Origin: an uncultured Clostridia bacterium
Lineage (GTDB): Bacteria > Bacillota > Clostridia > TANB77 > CAG-508
Direction: 5' to 3'
DNA length: 7,746 nucleotides
NCBI GenBank assembly: GCA_947625075.1
Contig: CANQMY010000046.1
Span: forward strand, 1 to 7,746
A model generated the notes under the pieces. It did no database searches, had not been told where the DNA came from, and worked only from the letters and a program-made list of their open reading frames with translations. This document shows positions 5,998 to 7,746 of the stretch, piece by piece. Position 1 is the stretch's first letter. Every line of letters begins with the position of its first letter. A program made the translations under genes and the position numbers.

Positions 5998-6698
5998 AGA
6001 CAAAGGGAATTATTTTAGCTCAAAACAATATGGGTGATAATGATAAAATGGTAACTCTACTTACCCCAGACTTAGGAAAGATTGGGTGTGCAGCAAAAGG
6101 CGCAAGAAAACCTAAAAGCGCACTTATGGCAGGTACACAGTTCCTATGTTTTGGGGAATTTCTTATATATAAGGGAGTAAGTAGTTATTCAATTAATTCA
6201 TGTGAACCAATTGAAATATTTTATAATATAAGGCTAGATATAGACAAACTAAAATATGCGTCTGAAATTGCTAAAATAGTAAATGACGTAACAGATGAAA
6301 ATCAAAGTACATATAGAATATTGCAACTTACATTAAATACTATTTATATGATATCAGAATCTGATAAAGATTTAAGTTTAATACTTTCAATATTTAAATT
6401 AAGACTTTTAAGTATAATAGGATTTAGGCCGATTATCGAAAATTGTACAAGCTGTGGTGAAAAAGAAAATTTAAATTATTTTAGTTTAAGAGACAATGGA
6501 TTAAAATGTATGCCATGTTCTAAATTAGATAAAAGTGCTATACAATTATCGGAAACTACAGTAAAAGCAATAAAGTATATTATATGGGCAGAGCCAAAGA
6601 AAATATTTTCATTTGATATATCAGAAGAAAATAAAAAAGAATTAAAGCTACTTACAAAAACATATTTAAATAAATGCCTAGAAAAAGAATATGATTAG
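5985..6698 (+). CDS. recO: DNA repair protein RecO
   Basis: RecO helps load RecA onto SSB-coated single-stranded DNA in the RecFOR recombination pathway and anneals complementary strands. The product is 237 residues, near the usual 240-255. The N-terminal OB-fold (about 1-80) carries the typical KTKGIILAQNNMGDNDKMVTLL and the basic KGARKPKSAL region (38-47). An all-helical domain follows. A zinc site is formed by Cys154, Cys157, Cys175 and Cys178 (CTSC ... CMPC), as in most Firmicutes RecO proteins. The ATG at 5985 lies inside the yqzL-like gene. The best binding site, AGGA at 5971-5974, is 10 bases upstream, so initiation may rely on coupling to yqzL. Position after era is the classical arrangement. 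Confidence 0.95.
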   Translation: MGVIKTKGIILAQNNMGDNDKMVTLLTPDLGKIGCAAKGARKPKSALMAGTQFLCFGEFLIYKGVSSYSINSCEPIEIFYNIRLDIDKLKYASEIAKIVNDVTDENQSTYRILQLTLNTIYMISESDKDLSLILSIFKLRLLSIIGFRPIIENCTSCGEKENLNYFSLRDNGLKCMPCSKLDKSAIQLSETTVKAIKYIIWAEPKKIFSFDISEENKKELKLLTKTYLNKCLEKEYD

Positions 6699-6749
6699 AT
6701 TAATATTATTTAAATGATACATTAATAATACTACAAAAAGGAATTAAAA

Positions 6750-7746
6750 ATGAAAAAAATAATTAACATTTTATGTGAAAAAGAAAATAAAAAAAAATAT
6801 ATTATATATCTATATTGTTTATTAAATTCATTCATATTCTTGTTTATCTGTTCAAAATGTTCATTTTTTTATAAATTTAATAATTGGGATGATGCTAATT
6901 CATTTTTTACTATGGGAAAAGGAATGGCAAATGGACTGATAATATATAAAGACTTATTTGAACAAAAAGGACCAATAATATACCTAATACATGCAATAGC
7001 ATATTTAATTTCTAACGACACATTTTTAGGAGTATTTATTTTTGAAGTAATATCATACTCAGTTTTTTTGTATTATATAAATAAAATTATTTCAATATAT
7101 GTAAAAAAAGTACATATATTGTGGATACTTCCTTTAATATCTAGTATTATACTTACAAGTTATGTTTTTATTGCAGGAGACAGCGCAGAAGAATTTTGTT
7201 TTCCATTTTTAGCAATAAGTTTATATTATATGCTAGACTATTTAAAAAATACTTATCCTAATAAAATGGATACAAAAAAGGTAATAATTAATGGAATTTT
7301 AGCAGGATGTGTTTTATGTATAAAATATAATTTGCTAGGTTTCTGGATTGGATTTTTATTTTTCTTATGTTTAGGATTGCTTATAAATAAAAAGGTAAAA
7401 GAAGCATTTTTAACAGGTATCTATTTCTTATTAGGAATGATTATAGTTGCAATACCATGGATAATATATTTTGCAATAAATAATGCACTATATGATATGT
7501 TTTATGTATATTTTTTTGTTAATATGTCATCATATTCTACGAAAGAAGCAATATTAACAAGAATATTTAGAGCATTAAATAATGCATTATATTATGCAAA
7601 AAATTTGAAAAATTTTTCTTATATCACTCTAGCAGGATATATTTATGCAATGATTAGTAAAAATATTTTACCAAATGTATATTCAAAAATTGCTTTAACA
7701 CTAACAATAGTAATATCAATTATTGGAGTATATTATGGAGCAGATC
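6750..7746 (+). CDS. Polytopic membrane glycosyltransferase, GT39/ArnT-like (partial, runs off the window)
   Basis: The frame is open from the ATG at 6750 to the window edge: 332 codons with no stop, so the 3' end is missing. AAAAAGGA at 6735-6742, 7 bases upstream, supports the start. The protein has a short cytoplasmic N-terminus and many hydrophobic segments, at about 18-40, 76-110, 123-142, 150-162, 178-212, 222-243 and 310-330. The pattern is that of GT-C enzymes of the GT39/ArnT/PMT group, which move sugars from polyprenyl-phosphate donors outside the membrane. The first outer loop has WDD (46-48) in the position of the catalytic acidic pair, followed by YKDLFEQKGP (66-75), a hallmark of bacterial members. 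GDSAEEFCFPFLA (143-155) matches the next conserved loop. The sugar and acceptor cannot be told. It lies 51 bases after recO, where glyQS or unrelated genes are found elsewhere, and may be a separate unit. Confidence 0.82.
   Translation, partial: MKKIINILCEKENKKKYIIYLYCLLNSFIFLFICSKCSFFYKFNNWDDANSFFTMGKGMANGLIIYKDLFEQKGPIIYLIHAIAYLISNDTFLGVFIFEVISYSVFLYYINKIISIYVKKVHILWILPLISSIILTSYVFIAGDSAEEFCFPFLAISLYYMLDYLKNTYPNKMDTKKVIINGILAGCVLCIKYNLLGFWIGFLFFLCLGLLINKKVKEAFLTGIYFLLGMIIVAIPWIIYFAINNALYDMFYVYFFVNMSSYSTKEAILTRIFRALNNALYYAKNLKNFSYITLAGYIYAMISKNILPNVYSKIALTLTIVISIIGVYYGAD

Noticed and set aside
6704..6730. TATTATT / AATAATA inverted repeat after recO as a terminator
   Set aside because: The stem is seven A-T pairs with a 13-base loop and no T tract. 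It is too weak to support a call.
1..7746. A hidden defence system, toxin-antitoxin pair, CRISPR array or other mobile cargo
   Set aside because: Nearly all bases are accounted for by core genes in known order. No nuclease, reverse transcriptase, transposase or spaced repeat array was seen.

Overview
The window is very AT-rich. Its arginine codons are mostly AGA, its ribosome binding sites are of the AAAGGAG type, and every gene reads on the + strand. The content and order (yqfD ... ybeY, dgkA, era, yqzL, recO) match the conserved Firmicutes sporulation and housekeeping block known from Bacillus subtilis as yqfC-yqfD-phoH-yqfF-ybeY-dgkA-cdd-era-yqzL-recO. The very low GC and the sporulation gene yqfD suggest a spore-forming member of the Clostridia, perhaps a gut lineage. 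No species can be named from the sequence alone.

Layout. Bases 1-55 are a short, much more GC-rich patch (about 47% over the first 60 bases) that looks like the end of a dispersed intergenic repeat. Then come yqfD (68-1246), an unrecognised 403-residue charged helical protein (1260-2471), ybeY (2455-2934), a DgkA kinase fused to a PAP2-like membrane domain (2951-3703), a membrane-anchored DUF3048/YerB-type protein (3719-4831) and era (4843-5739). A 78-base gap follows with an AT-rich hairpin that may be a weak terminator or attenuator. After it come the tiny yqzL-like gene (5818-5997), recO (5985-6698), and the first 332 codons of a polytopic membrane glycosyltransferase of the GT39/ArnT type (6750 to the window edge).

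From 68 to 5739 the genes are separated by 11-16 bases or overlap, so they are probably one transcript. yqzL and recO overlap by 13 bases and form a second tight pair after the hairpin. The functions are mixed, as is usual for this locus: spore development (YqfD), rRNA maturation and ribosome assembly (YbeY, Era), recycling of membrane lipid carrier (DgkA), and DNA repair (RecO).

Three departures from the usual locus deserve attention. phoH and the 7TM-HD phosphodiesterase gene (yqfF/pgpH) are absent between yqfD and ybeY, and an unknown gene sits there. The PAP2-like half of the DgkA fusion lacks both histidines expected of a working phosphatase. A DUF3048 gene occupies the place where cdd often lies. 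I saw no CRISPR array, tRNA, rRNA, transposase gene or obvious defence system. Most of the window is an ordinary core operon.
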